Positions 1 through 8,362 of a stretch of DNA of 64,000 nucleotides are shown piece by piece. The stretch spans positions 1 through 64,000 of the forward strand of contig NZ_RSEC01000063.1 in NCBI RefSeq assembly GCF_003937945.1, given 5' to 3'. The translations under genes and the position numbers were made by a program. The DNA is from Amycolatopsis eburnea (lineage in GTDB: Bacteria; Actinomycetota; Actinomycetes; Mycobacteriales; Pseudonocardiaceae). The notes beneath the pieces were generated by a model that saw only the letters and a program-made list of their open reading frames with translations, made no database searches and was not told the DNA's origin. Position 1 is the stretch's first letter. The number at the start of each line of letters is the position of its first letter.

Positions 1-2328
1 GTGGCCGGGGGTGCCGGGCCGGGTGGCGGGGGTGTCGGCGCCGGGTGTGCGGGTGGCGGGGGTGTGGCCGTCGGGTCGGATGTCGGGCGTGCCGCCGTCG
101 GGGCGGGGCCGGGTGCCAGGGGCGTTGCCGCCGGGTCGGGTGTCGGGCGTGCCGGTGTCGGGGCGGGGCCGGGTGCCGGGGGTGTCGGGTGCGTGGGTGC
201 CGGGCCCGTAGCCGCCGCGGGCGGCCGGGGCGGGTGCCTCGGGCGTGCGGGGACGGCCTGCGGGCAGGTCGCTGCCGGGGCGGGGACGTCCGGGTGTGTC
301 GACGTGCGCGCCGGGGCTGCCGGGGGTGCCGGTCCAGCCGCCGCCACCACCGGTGCGCGGGGAGCCGCCGCCGAGCCCGCCACCGCCGGTGGCGGGTGCG
401 CCGCCGGGTGGCATCCCGCCGGTCATGGGCGTCCCGCCCTGGGGCGGGACGCCGGGGGTGTCGGCGGTGCGGGGTGCGGGGACGGTGCCGGGGTCGGTGG
501 TGCGGGGTGTGGTGGGTGCGGTGCCGCTGGCGGAGGTGGTGCCGTCGGCGCGGGGAGGTGCGGCGCTGCTGGGGGTGTCGGTCCCGGCGTGCGAGCCGTC
601 GGTCCGTGCGGCGGGCGAGGAGCCGGAGTGCGTGGGGGTGCTGTCGCTGCCTCGTGTCGGTGACGGGCTGGTGTCCCCGCCGGTGTGGGCGGGTTCGCTG
701 CTGCGGGTGGGTGCGGGGCTGGAGTCGCCGGTGTGGGAGGGCGTGCTGTCGCTGCCGCGGGTGGGCGAGGGGCTGCTGTCCCCGGTGTGGGCGGGTTCGC
801 TGCTGCGGGTGGGTGAGGGGCTGGTGTCGCTGGCCCGGGCGGGGGTGTTGTCCCCGGTGTGGGCGGGCTCGCCGCTGCGGGTGGGTGACGGGCTGCTGTC
901 CCCGCCGTGCGAGGGGGTGCTGTCGCTCCCGCGGGTGGGTGAGGGGTTGCTGTCGCTCGCCCGCGACGGCGTGCTGTCCCCGGTGTGCGACGGGCTGCTG
1001 TCACCCGTGTGCGAGGGTTCGTTGCTGCGGGCCGCCGAGGGGCTCGAATCACCCGAGTGGGACGGCGAACGCGTCGCCGAAGGACCGCTGTCCCCGGTGT
1101 GCGAGGGCGTGCCGTCGGCGCTGCTGTCCCCGCCGTGGGTGGGTGAGCCCTCGTCCGACCGCGCCGTCGAGGGGCTGCCGTCCGGTGCCTCGTCCCCGCG
1201 CGCCGTGGGGGAATCGTCCCCGCTGTGGGTGGAGGAGCTGTCCCGGTCCGAGCCGCGGCGGGACCCTCCATCGGGCGCGGAATCGGTGTTCATCGGGTCC
1301 GAACTCGGCGAATCCCCGTCCGCGCGGCCGGACTCGCCCGAGTCGCCCCGCGACCCGTCGCCCTCACCGGAGTGAGAACCCTCGCCGTCCCCGGAGTGCG
1401 AGCCATCCCCGTCCGGGGAGTCCCCGTCCCCGCCGTGGGCGCGGGTGTGGACCCCGCCACCCTCCCCCTTGGGGATCTTGTGGACGAAGCCGCCTTCCTT
1501 GACCTTCAACCCGTCCAGGCCGGAGACCTTGCCCAGGACCTTCCCGAACACCTTCGCGATCTTCTCGAAGACGTCGACCAGCTTCGACAGCAGCGGCGAC
1601 ACCTTCCGGATGGTGTCGGTGAGCTTCTTCAGCAGCTCCCCGATCTTCTTGCCCCACTTCGCGATCGCCGCCGAGGCCTGCGCGACCACCACCGGGGTGC
1701 CGAAACCGAGGGAGAAGACCTCCTCCATCACCCACGCGATCAGCTTGCCGACCAGGTCCGCGATCAGCTGCCGGACCGTCTCGCGGACGAACGACACGAC
1801 CTGGCCCATGATCATCGTGACCGTGCTGATCGCCCCGGCCACCGTCGCCGCACCCGAGAGCGCCTCGGAATGCTCCGCGGCGAACTTGCGGTAGGCGTCC
1901 GCGCCCGCGCCGGTCCAGCCGGTGGTGCCGTTCTTGACCGCGTTGTCGAAGTCGGTCTTGCGCTCCCCGAGCGCTTTGGACACGTTGCCCCACGTGTCGG
2001 CATACGACTGGATCACCGGCGGGTTGCCCGCCACCGAGTCGAGCATGTCCTTCAACGGCTGCACGTGTTCCATCAGGAACGACGCCACCGACGACATCAG
2101 GTACCCGAACGGGTCGATCGCCGCCCCGGCGATTTCCCCGGCCAGCGACAGCATGCCGAGACCGCCGGAGACCCAGTCACCGTCCTTGATGCCGTTGAAG
2201 GCGTCCATCGACGACTCGGCGATGCCGATGCCGCCGGCCCAGCCGTAGTCGCCGTTGCCGGCGGTGAACGCGCCCGGGCCGTCCGGGTCCTGCTTCGACT
2301 CCGCGACGAGCGGGTTCCCCTCCGGCAT
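1..2328 (-). CDS. WXG100/ESX-like large protein with Ser/Pro/Thr repeat tail (3' end beyond window)
   Basis: Open minus-strand frame of 776 codons running off the left edge without a stop. The ATG at 2328 is preceded by a strong AAGGGGGG ribosome site. Residues about 90-190 look like an ESX/WXG100 helical hairpin, with WTGAGADAYRKF near residue 138, followed by an amphipathic or weakly hydrophobic helix-rich stretch (about 150-290). From about residue 320 to 575 the chain is a degenerate repeat of roughly 8-13 residues built on SPSHTGDS / SPTRS-type units, then a Gly/Pro/Arg-rich segment to the edge. Such architecture is known in actinobacterial type VII secretion substrates and polymorphic toxins, whose activity usually lies in the extreme C-terminus, which is not visible here. 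No function can be assigned to the missing end. The long plus-strand frames over this gene are antisense artefacts of its codon bias. Confidence 0.75.
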   Translation of the reverse strand, partial: MPEGNPLVAESKQDPDGPGAFTAGNGDYGWAGGIGIAESSMDAFNGIKDGDWVSGGLGMLSLAGEIAGAAIDPFGYLMSSVASFLMEHVQPLKDMLDSVAGNPPVIQSYADTWGNVSKALGERKTDFDNAVKNGTTGWTGAGADAYRKFAAEHSEALSGAATVAGAISTVTMIMGQVVSFVRETVRQLIADLVGKLIAWVMEEVFSLGFGTPVVVAQASAAIAKWGKKIGELLKKLTDTIRKVSPLLSKLVDVFEKIAKVFGKVLGKVSGLDGLKVKEGGFVHKIPKGEGGGVHTRAHGGDGDSPDGDGSHSGDGEGSHSGEGDGSRGDSGESGRADGDSPSSDPMNTDSAPDGGSRRGSDRDSSSTHSGDDSPTARGDEAPDGSPSTARSDEGSPTHGGDSSADGTPSHTGDSGPSATRSPSHSGDSSPSAARSNEPSHTGDSSPSHTGDSTPSRASDSNPSPTRGSDSTPSHGGDSSPSPTRSGEPAHTGDNTPARASDTSPSPTRSSEPAHTGDSSPSPTRGSDSTPSHTGDSSPAPTRSSEPAHTGGDTSPSPTRGSDSTPTHSGSSPAARTDGSHAGTDTPSSAAPPRADGTTSASGTAPTTPRTTDPGTVPAPRTADTPGVPPQGGTPMTGGMPPGGAPATGGGGLGGGSPRTGGGGGWTGTPGSPGAHVDTPGRPRPGSDLPAGRPRTPEAPAPAARGGYGPGTHAPDTPGTRPRPDTGTPDTRPGGNAPGTRPRPDGGTPDIRPDGHTPATRTPGADTPATRPGTPGH

Positions 2329-2415
2329 CGCACCCCCCTTGACGTCTTCATAGTGACGCGCGCAGGGAAACCCGGGTTCCGGAAGACCGCGAATTGGGCC
2401 GATCGGCGCAGGGGG

Positions 2416-3579
2416 TCAGGCCAGGACGCAGTGCGTGCCGCCGTAGATCGTGGGCATGCAGCGGTTGCAGTGGACGCACAGGGAACGCGTGCTCGCGTCC
2501 GCCCGCATGCGGTTGACCAGGTCCGGTTCGCGCAGCAGGGCGCGGGCCAGCGCGACGAACGCGAAGCCCTCGGCCATCGCCAGGTTCATGGTCTCCACCG
2601 TCGTGATCCCGCCGAGCAGGATCAGCGGCAGGCGCAGCGCCGCGCGGAACTGGCGGGCGCGGTCGAGCAGGTAGGCCTCGCGGAACGGGTACTCGCGCAG
2701 GAAGAACCGGCCGCCGAGGCGCAGGCCCAGGCGGGCTGGTTGCGGGAAGCGGGCCGCGAACTCCCGCACCGGCGCGTCGCCGGTGAACAGGTACATCGGG
2801 TTGAGCAGCGAACTGCCCGCGGTGAGCTCCAGCGCGTCGACGCTGCCGTCCGCCTCCAGCCATCGGGCGACTTCGAGGCTTTCGTCCAGCCAGAAGCCGC
2901 CGGGGACGCCGTCGTCCATGTTCAGCTTGGCGGTGATCGCGAGCCGGTCGCCGACCGCGTCGCGCACCGCGCGGGCGACTTCGCGCGCCAGCCGGGCCCG
3001 GTTCGCGAGGCTGCCGCCGAAGCCGTCGGTGCGGTGGTTGAGCCGCGGGCTGAGGAACGCGCTGACCAGGTAGTTGTGTCCGAAGTGGACTTCCACGGCG
3101 TCGAAGCCGGCTTCCTCGGCCGTACGGGCCGCACTCGCGTGGGCTTCGACGATCCGGTCCAGGTCCGCGGCGGTGGCTGCGCGCGTCAGCCGCATGCCGA
3201 GCGGGCTGAACCGGCGGGTCGGGGACAGCGCCGGGAGGCGGTTCGACGCCGCGTTCGCCACCGGCCCGGCGTGCCCGATCTGCGCGCAGGCCGCCGCGCC
3301 CTCGGCGTGGATCGCGGCGGTGAACCGGCGCAGCCCGGGTACCGCGTCGGGTCGCATCCAGATCTGGTGGCGGTCCGTGCGGCCCTCGGGCGACACCGCG
3401 CAGTACGCCAGCGTCGTCATGCCGACGCCGCCGCGGGCGGGACGGCGGTGGTACTCGATCAGCTCGTCGGTGACGAGCGCGTCCGGCGTCCGGCCTTCGA
3501 ACGTGGCGGCCTTGATCACCCGGTTGCGCAGCCGGACCGGGCCGAGCCGGGCCGGGGCGAACACGTCGGGCGGCGTCAC
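2416..3579 (-). CDS. NADH:flavin oxidoreductase, old-yellow-enzyme family
   Basis: 387-residue TIM-barrel flavoenzyme of the OYE/2,4-dienoyl-CoA-reductase type, predicted to reduce activated C=C bonds with NAD(P)H and FMN. Visible marks are the N-terminal F-A-P-x-x-L-G-P-V-R-L-R-N-R opening, the IGHAG strand, HFGHNYLVSAFLSP (the HGYLxxQFLSP-type active-site segment) and a C-terminal Cys cluster CVHCNRCMP with a further Cys nine residues on. That spacing resembles the 4Fe-4S ligands of the larger dienoyl-CoA reductases, but the protein stops there and lacks their FAD/NAD module. The GTG start at 3579 overlaps the TGA of the upstream TetR gene by four bases, so the two are translationally coupled and probably share regulation. 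Substrate unknown. Confidence 0.9.
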   Translation of the reverse strand: MTPPDVFAPARLGPVRLRNRVIKAATFEGRTPDALVTDELIEYHRRPARGGVGMTTLAYCAVSPEGRTDRHQIWMRPDAVPGLRRFTAAIHAEGAAACAQIGHAGPVANAASNRLPALSPTRRFSPLGMRLTRAATAADLDRIVEAHASAARTAEEAGFDAVEVHFGHNYLVSAFLSPRLNHRTDGFGGSLANRARLAREVARAVRDAVGDRLAITAKLNMDDGVPGGFWLDESLEVARWLEADGSVDALELTAGSSLLNPMYLFTGDAPVREFAARFPQPARLGLRLGGRFFLREYPFREAYLLDRARQFRAALRLPLILLGGITTVETMNLAMAEGFAFVALARALLREPDLVNRMRADASTRSLCVHCNRCMPTIYGGTHCVLA

Positions 3580-4151
3580 GGCGCGTCCAGCCCGGCCGTG
3601 ACGAACGAACGGACGGCGTCGAGCGGCAGCCGCGGCTCGGCCGGCGCGGGCGCGGCCGGCTGCCCGAACACCTGGAGCAGCAGCTGGAAGGCCAGGACCC
3701 AGCGCGTGGTCGCCTGCTCGCCGCTCAGGTCCGGCCGGGCGGCGCGCAGCAGCTCGGCCCACGGGTCCAGGCTGAACCAGGGTGACCGCCAGTGCATCCG
3801 CTGCCCCGAGAGCAGCACGCGGGCGAGCAGGTGCAGCCGGAGGCGGCCGACCGGGTCGGCGGCCAGCCCGGCCAGCGGCGCCAGTACGGCGTCGGCCAGG
3901 TCCGCCGCGGCCGGCACCCAGCCCTCGCTCCGCCGCCGCTCGAGGTCGTCGAGCAGGCCGCGCCACACGGGGGCGAGCCGGTCCTCCAGCATCGCCGCGA
4001 CCAGCGCGTCCTTCGAGCCGAAGTGGTAGTGCACGGCGGCCGGGTTGAGCCCGGCCGCCGTGCAGATCGCCCGTACGGACACGCTGTCGTAGTCGCCCGC
4101 CAGCAGCAGCCGTTCGGCGGCGGCCAGCAGCCGGTCGGGTGTCGGGTCCAT
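3576..4151 (-). CDS. TetR/AcrR family transcriptional regulator
   Basis: 191 residues. The N-terminal helix-turn-helix is clear (RAICTAAGLNPAAVHYHFGSKDAL at about residues 29-52, described by its ends: AAGLN turn and YHFGSK recognition helix). The C-terminal half is the variable ligand-binding and dimerisation domain. It is the first gene of a two-gene unit with the flavin oxidoreductase, which it overlaps by four bases, so it most likely controls that enzyme and itself in response to an unknown small molecule. A perfect 15-bp palindrome 44 bp upstream of the ATG is a good operator candidate. Confidence 0.9.
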   Translation of the reverse strand: MDPTPDRLLAAAERLLLAGDYDSVSVRAICTAAGLNPAAVHYHFGSKDALVAAMLEDRLAPVWRGLLDDLERRRSEGWVPAAADLADAVLAPLAGLAADPVGRLRLHLLARVLLSGQRMHWRSPWFSLDPWAELLRAARPDLSGEQATTRWVLAFQLLLQVFGQPAAPAPAEPRLPLDAVRSFVTAGLDAP

Positions 4152-4194
4152 CCGACGAGTAGACCACCGGGAGCGCGAGCTTTCAAGCAGTGAT

Positions 4195-4209
4195 TCAATC
4201 AGTGATTGA
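4195..4209. promoter_or_regulatory. Palindromic operator candidate for the TetR regulator
   Basis: TCAATCA-G-TGATTGA, perfect dyad with one central base, 44-58 bp upstream of the TetR start. It overlaps a direct repeat AGTGATT at 4189 and 4201. Position and symmetry fit a TetR autoregulatory operator; binding is inferred. Confidence 0.5.
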
Positions 4210-4210
4210 G

Positions 4211-5194
4211 TCAGCAGCTCAGCGCACCGGACCGCAGTGCGTGGTCCCCGTCGTTGCCGTCGTCGGCCCACACGACCGCCTTGCGACCGGCCGAGCACGA
4301 CGGCGCGATCGCGAAGCCTTCGTTGTTGTAGTTCGGCATCTTCGACGGCCGCGCGTAGGTCGCCGCGACGGTGAACTTGCCGCCGGTGAGCTTCAGCGTC
4401 GCCGTCTTGCCCGAGCAGGTGTCGTCGCAGACCGACCAGAGGCGGCCGGTGGCCGGCTCGAACTCCAGCTCCATGATCTTCGGGAACCCGGACGAAATGG
4501 TCGCCACCTTGGTGAACCCGCCGCCGGACTGGTCGAGCGCGTACGCGTAGACCTTGCCGGTGTCCTCGAGCCCGACGAAGTAGAGGCCGGTGCCGTGCCC
4601 GGGGTACGCGGCCGGGTCGTACGGCGCCTTCCGGTGCTCGTCGAGGAAGCCGCCCGCGGTCAGGAACGCGTCCGGGACCCAGGTGATGGCCTCGAAGCCG
4701 CCGTTGTCGTCGACGGCGGGCAGATCGTCGGTGAGGTCCCATTCGGCGACCGCGTTCAGTGACTTGGCCGAGGACGTCGTGTCGAACCGCAGCACCTTCA
4801 GCATGCTGCCGTCACCGTCGTTGTCGCGCTCGGTCGCGGCGAAGACGCCGTCGGGGGTGGCCACCACGCCTTCGGTGTCCGGGTCGCCGCTGCCGTCGCG
4901 GTAGTGCAGGGCCTTCCCGGACGACCAGCCGTTCGCCGGGTCCGGGCCCCACGTCGAGCCGGTGCGGACGAGCCGGTACAGCGTGCCCGGGCCGTTCTTC
5001 ACTGCCCACAGCACGTCGGCGCCCGCGAACGAGAGCCCGCTGAGGTTTTCGCCGAAGAAGCCGGCTGCGTCGGCGACCGCGACGGCCGGGTCGCCGGGCC
5101 ACTTCGCGGTGGCGGCCTGCGCGGTGCCGACCGGGGCGGCGAGCAGTGCCGAGAAGAGGATCGCGGGTGCCGTGAACCGGCGGAAGACGCGCAC
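4211..5194 (-). CDS. Secreted beta-propeller-like protein (possible esterase-like/phytase-type), function unknown
   Basis: 327 residues from the GTG at 5194, chosen because AAGGAG lies at ideal spacing; an upstream in-frame ATG at 5260 would add a charged extension before the signal peptide. N-terminus is a classical signal peptide (VRVFRRF, a hydrophobic stretch, then AQAA cleavage). The mature part has repeated WAVKNGPGTLYRL, GVFAATERDNDGDGS and GLYFVGLEDTGKVYAYAL segments typical of propeller blades, and acidic DNDGDGS/DDGNDGD loops that could bind calcium. Four Cys lie in the C-terminal third. It resembles proteins loosely annotated as esterase-like activity of phytase or SdiA-regulated propellers; the resemblance is by eye. 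It faces the divergent phosphatase pair, so a role in phosphorus scavenging is possible. Confidence 0.7.
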   Translation of the reverse strand: MRVFRRFTAPAILFSALLAAPVGTAQAATAKWPGDPAVAVADAAGFFGENLSGLSFAGADVLWAVKNGPGTLYRLVRTGSTWGPDPANGWSSGKALHYRDGSGDPDTEGVVATPDGVFAATERDNDGDGSMLKVLRFDTTSSAKSLNAVAEWDLTDDLPAVDDNGGFEAITWVPDAFLTAGGFLDEHRKAPYDPAAYPGHGTGLYFVGLEDTGKVYAYALDQSGGGFTKVATISSGFPKIMELEFEPATGRLWSVCDDTCSGKTATLKLTGGKFTVAATYARPSKMPNYNNEGFAIAPSCSAGRKAVVWADDGNDGDHALRSGALSC

Positions 5195-5316
5195 GTGTGC
5201 TCCTTGGGGCCATCGGGCTCGGGCGAAACAACGCGGCGGTGCCAGGGATTTCCCCGGCAAGCCGGACTGTACCGACTTGATCGACTCGCGGCAACCGTCG
5301 GTGTCCAGGCGTGCTC

Positions 5317-5345
5317 TTGACGTAGTTAGGAAAGTTTCTTAACTT
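5317..5345 (+). promoter_or_regulatory. Promoter of the phosphatase pair, probably leaderless
   Basis: TTGACG (5317-5322), 17-bp spacer, TAACTT (5340-5345). The ATG of the downstream gene is at 5352, only 6 bases past the -10, so transcription would begin at or next to the start codon. There is no ribosome-binding site in front of that ATG, which agrees with a leaderless message. Confidence 0.6.
5324..5344. promoter_or_regulatory. Palindrome over the spacer and -10 of the phosphatase promoter
   Basis: Arms AGTTAGGAAA and TTTCTTAACT around a central G; 9 of 10 positions are symmetric. It covers the spacer and the -10 element, the position expected for a repressor operator. The binding protein is unknown. 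Confidence 0.5.
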
Positions 5346-5351
5346 GAGCGC

Positions 5352-6932
5352 ATGGAACTGCGGCTCGCCGAGTGGTACGACCACAACGTCCGGAAGCACA
5401 CCAGGCGCACCGTGTTCCGCGGTGCCGCGGCCGGCGGTGCCGCGCTGGCCGCCGGGCGCCTCCTGCTGCCCGGAACCGCCGAGGCGGCGCCCCCGGTCCC
5501 GCGGGGACCGTCGGTGCTGCTGCGCGCGGAAACCGTGCCGGGCTCGGCGTTGCGGCCCTTCGGCAGGCACCTCGCCTACGGCGCCGACGCCTCGCGGCAG
5601 GTCGTCGTCTCCTGGCAGACACCGGCTCAGGTGACCGCGCCCTACCTGCGGATCGGCACGGTCGAAGGGGATTACGGCGCGACCGTGCCCGCCGAGGTGC
5701 GTGCGCTGAAGAGCGACCTGTCCTGGCAGACCGCGACGCACACCTTCTCCCCGCACAGCCCGTCCACGATCACGCAGTACTACCACCACGTCAAGCTCGA
5801 CAACCTGGTGCCGAACACGACCTACTACTACGTCGTCGGCCACCAGGGTTACGACCCGGCGACCAGCGGCAGGCCCGGCGAGGTCGGCACCTTCCGCACC
5901 GCGCCCGCCGCGGGCCGCACCGAAGGGTTCTCCTTCACCGCGTTCGGCGACCAGGGCGTCGGCTACAACGCGCTCGCCACCAACAGCCTGATCGCCGATC
6001 TCGGCCCGCGGTTCCACCTCGCGATGGGGGACCTCAGCTACGCGCTCAACGGCGAAGGCGGGCACCCGGACGAAGACAAGTACGACGCCCGCAAGTGGGA
6101 CTCGTTCTTCGCCCAGAACGAGCTCGTCGCGGCCGGGATCCCGTGGATGGTCGCGATCGGCAACCACGAGATGGAGGGCTGGTACGACGACCACGGCTAC
6201 GCCGGCATGCGCGCCCGGTTCACCATGCCGGACAACGCGTGGGCCGGCTCGACGTGCATCTACTCGTGGCGCTACCAGAACGTCGGCCTGATCAGCTTGG
6301 ACGGCAACGACATCTGCTACAACAGCCCGTCCAACCTGGATTACACCGAGGGCAAGCAGACCGCCTGGCTGAAGAGCCGGCTCGCGCAGTTCCGGGACGA
6401 CCCGACGATCGAGTTCATCGTCGTCTACTGCCACCAGTGCACCTACTCGACGTCGGACGCGAACGGCGCCGAACTCGGCGCGCAGCAGAAGTGGGCGCCG
6501 CTGTTCGACCAGTACCAGGTGGACCTGGTCCTCAACGGGCACAACCACCTCTACGAACGCACCGACCCGATCAAGGCGGGCAAGGGCACGAAGAAGGTCG
6601 CACCCGGCGGCACGGTGAACTCCAGGACCGACGGCGTCACCTACATCACCGCGGGCGGTGGCGGCGAGAGCATCAACGACTGGATCGACGAGTCCGCCGG
6701 TGACTCCTACATCGGGCACGTCCACGACGCCACGGCCACCATGCGGTGGGACGACGAAGACGGCGGCGGGCACTCGAAGAAGGTCACCTGGTCGCGGGTG
6801 CGCTTCCGCGGCTACAGCCTGGTGCACGTCGACGTCACCCCGGCGGCCGGTGGGAAGCCCGGCCAGTTGAAGGTGCGGGCGCTCACCGAAGACAACGTCC
6901 TCGTCGACGACCTGACCATCCGCCGCGGCTGA
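5352..6932 (+). CDS. Secreted purple acid phosphatase-like metallophosphoesterase
   Basis: 526 residues. A twin-arginine signal (HTRRTVF, then an Ala/Gly-rich h-region, ending near PGTAEAA) exports it folded. A fibronectin-like N-terminal domain of purple acid phosphatases covers about residues 60-190. All five metal-binding blocks of the calcineurin-like fold are intact: GDQG (about 199), GDLSY (226), GNHE (270), VYCHQ (VxxH, about 357) and GHNH (396). It should hydrolyse phosphate monoesters outside the cell with a dinuclear metal centre. It is followed after 14 bp by a paralogue and appears to be transcribed from a promoter that makes a leaderless message. Confidence 0.9.
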   Translation: MELRLAEWYDHNVRKHTRRTVFRGAAAGGAALAAGRLLLPGTAEAAPPVPRGPSVLLRAETVPGSALRPFGRHLAYGADASRQVVVSWQTPAQVTAPYLRIGTVEGDYGATVPAEVRALKSDLSWQTATHTFSPHSPSTITQYYHHVKLDNLVPNTTYYYVVGHQGYDPATSGRPGEVGTFRTAPAAGRTEGFSFTAFGDQGVGYNALATNSLIADLGPRFHLAMGDLSYALNGEGGHPDEDKYDARKWDSFFAQNELVAAGIPWMVAIGNHEMEGWYDDHGYAGMRARFTMPDNAWAGSTCIYSWRYQNVGLISLDGNDICYNSPSNLDYTEGKQTAWLKSRLAQFRDDPTIEFIVVYCHQCTYSTSDANGAELGAQQKWAPLFDQYQVDLVLNGHNHLYERTDPIKAGKGTKKVAPGGTVNSRTDGVTYITAGGGGESINDWIDESAGDSYIGHVHDATATMRWDDEDGGGHSKKVTWSRVRFRGYSLVHVDVTPAAGGKPGQLKVRALTEDNVLVDDLTIRRG

Positions 6933-6946
6933 CCGGAGGACACGCG

Positions 6947-8362
6947 ATGACCACGAACCTCTCCCGGCGCGCGCTGTTCGGCGCCGCGGCACCGGCCGGC
7001 CCGGCGCTGCGGCCGTTCGGCAGGCACCTGGCGTTCGGCGCGGACCCGGCCACCCAGGTCACGGTGTCCTGGCAGGTGCCCGGCAAGGTGACCGGGCCGT
7101 ACGTCCGCTTCGGCACCTCGCCGTCGACGCTGGGGGCGCCCGTCGCCGCCGAAGTGCGGCCGCTGGAAAGCAAGCTGTCCTGGCAGCACCCGGAGGAGCA
7201 CGACTTCCCGCCGCACGCGCCGGCCACGTACACGCAGTACTTCCTGCACGCCAAGCTGACCGGGCTGACGCCGGACACGACCTACCACTACGTGCTCGGG
7301 CACGCGGGCTACGACCCCGTGGCCGCGGACCGGCTCGGCGAGGTCGCGACCTTCCGCACGGCAGGCGCTTCCGGCGCGTTCACCTTCACCGCGGCCGGGG
7401 ACCAAGGCCTCGGCTACAACGCGATCAACGGCGCGAGCCGGATCGCGGACCTCGCCCCGGCGTTCCACCTGGCACTCGGCGACCTGAGCTACGCGATGCA
7501 CGAGCCCGAGGACAAGCCCACGTCGGAGGACTTCGAATACGACGCGCGGAAGTGGGACTCCTTCTTCGCGCAGAACGACGTGGTCGCGTCCGGGATCCCG
7601 TGGATGATCACCCTAGGCCACCGCGAGTACGAGAAGTTCTACGACAGCACCGGGAACGGCGGCGTGCGGGCGCGCTTCACCATGCCGGACAACGCGTGGA
7701 GCGGCTCCACCGGGATCTACGCGTGGCGCTACCACAACGTCGGGTTCCTGAGCCTCGACTCCGGCGAGGTCTGCTACCGCTTCCCGGCCAAGCTCGACTA
7801 CACGGCGGGCAAGCAGCTCAAGTGGATCGACGCGCAGCTCGGGCGGTTCCGCGCCGACCCGGCCGTCGAGTTCGTCGTGGTCTACTGCAGCCACTCCGTC
7901 TACAGCACCGGCGACCGCTATGGCGCCGAGCGCGGCGCGCAGGAGAAGTGGGCGCCGCTGTTCGACAAGCACGGCGTCGACCTGGTGCTGACCGCGCACA
8001 ACCGGCTCTACGAGCGCACCGACCCGATCAAGGCGGGGAAGGGCACGAAGAAGACCGGGGTGGTGAACCCGGCGGCCGACGGCACGACCTACATCACCGC
8101 CGGGGGCGGCGGGCAGGCCCTCGACGCGTTCTACAAGAAGGCACCCGAGAGCTACCTGGGTCACGTCAACGACGTCACCGCCACGATGAAGTCGTACAAG
8201 AAGGGCAGCAAAACGCCGACGGACACAGCGGTGACGTGGTCGCGGGTCCGCTACCGCGGCTACGGCCTGGTGGCGGTCGACGTCGTCCCGGGGCAGCTCA
8301 CCGTGCGCGCGCTCGGCGAAGCCGGTGACCAGGTCGACGAGGTGGTGCTGCGGCGCGGCTGA
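6947..8362 (+). CDS. Purple acid phosphatase paralogue with eroded active site (probable pseudo-phosphatase)
   Basis: 471 residues, ATG preceded by GGAGGA. It aligns with the upstream phosphatase over almost its whole length, so this is a tandem duplication. GDQG and GDLSY are kept, but GNHE reads GHRE, the VxxH His is replaced by Ser (YCSHS, with a His one residue later), and GHNH reads AHNR. At least three metal ligands are therefore changed. The N-terminus keeps SRRALF but about 40 residues that form the h-region and cleavage site in the paralogue are missing, so export is doubtful. The frame is intact and codon use is normal, so the gene is either recently decaying or kept for a non-catalytic role. 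Confidence 0.85.
   Translation: MTTNLSRRALFGAAAPAGPALRPFGRHLAFGADPATQVTVSWQVPGKVTGPYVRFGTSPSTLGAPVAAEVRPLESKLSWQHPEEHDFPPHAPATYTQYFLHAKLTGLTPDTTYHYVLGHAGYDPVAADRLGEVATFRTAGASGAFTFTAAGDQGLGYNAINGASRIADLAPAFHLALGDLSYAMHEPEDKPTSEDFEYDARKWDSFFAQNDVVASGIPWMITLGHREYEKFYDSTGNGGVRARFTMPDNAWSGSTGIYAWRYHNVGFLSLDSGEVCYRFPAKLDYTAGKQLKWIDAQLGRFRADPAVEFVVVYCSHSVYSTGDRYGAERGAQEKWAPLFDKHGVDLVLTAHNRLYERTDPIKAGKGTKKTGVVNPAADGTTYITAGGGGQALDAFYKKAPESYLGHVNDVTATMKSYKKGSKTPTDTAVTWSRVRYRGYGLVAVDVVPGQLTVRALGEAGDQVDEVVLRRG

Noticed and set aside
1-1502. Several long plus-strand frames over the left edge
   Set aside because: Cys/Arg- or Gly-rich low-complexity shadows of the minus-strand repeat protein; no ribosome sites or domains.
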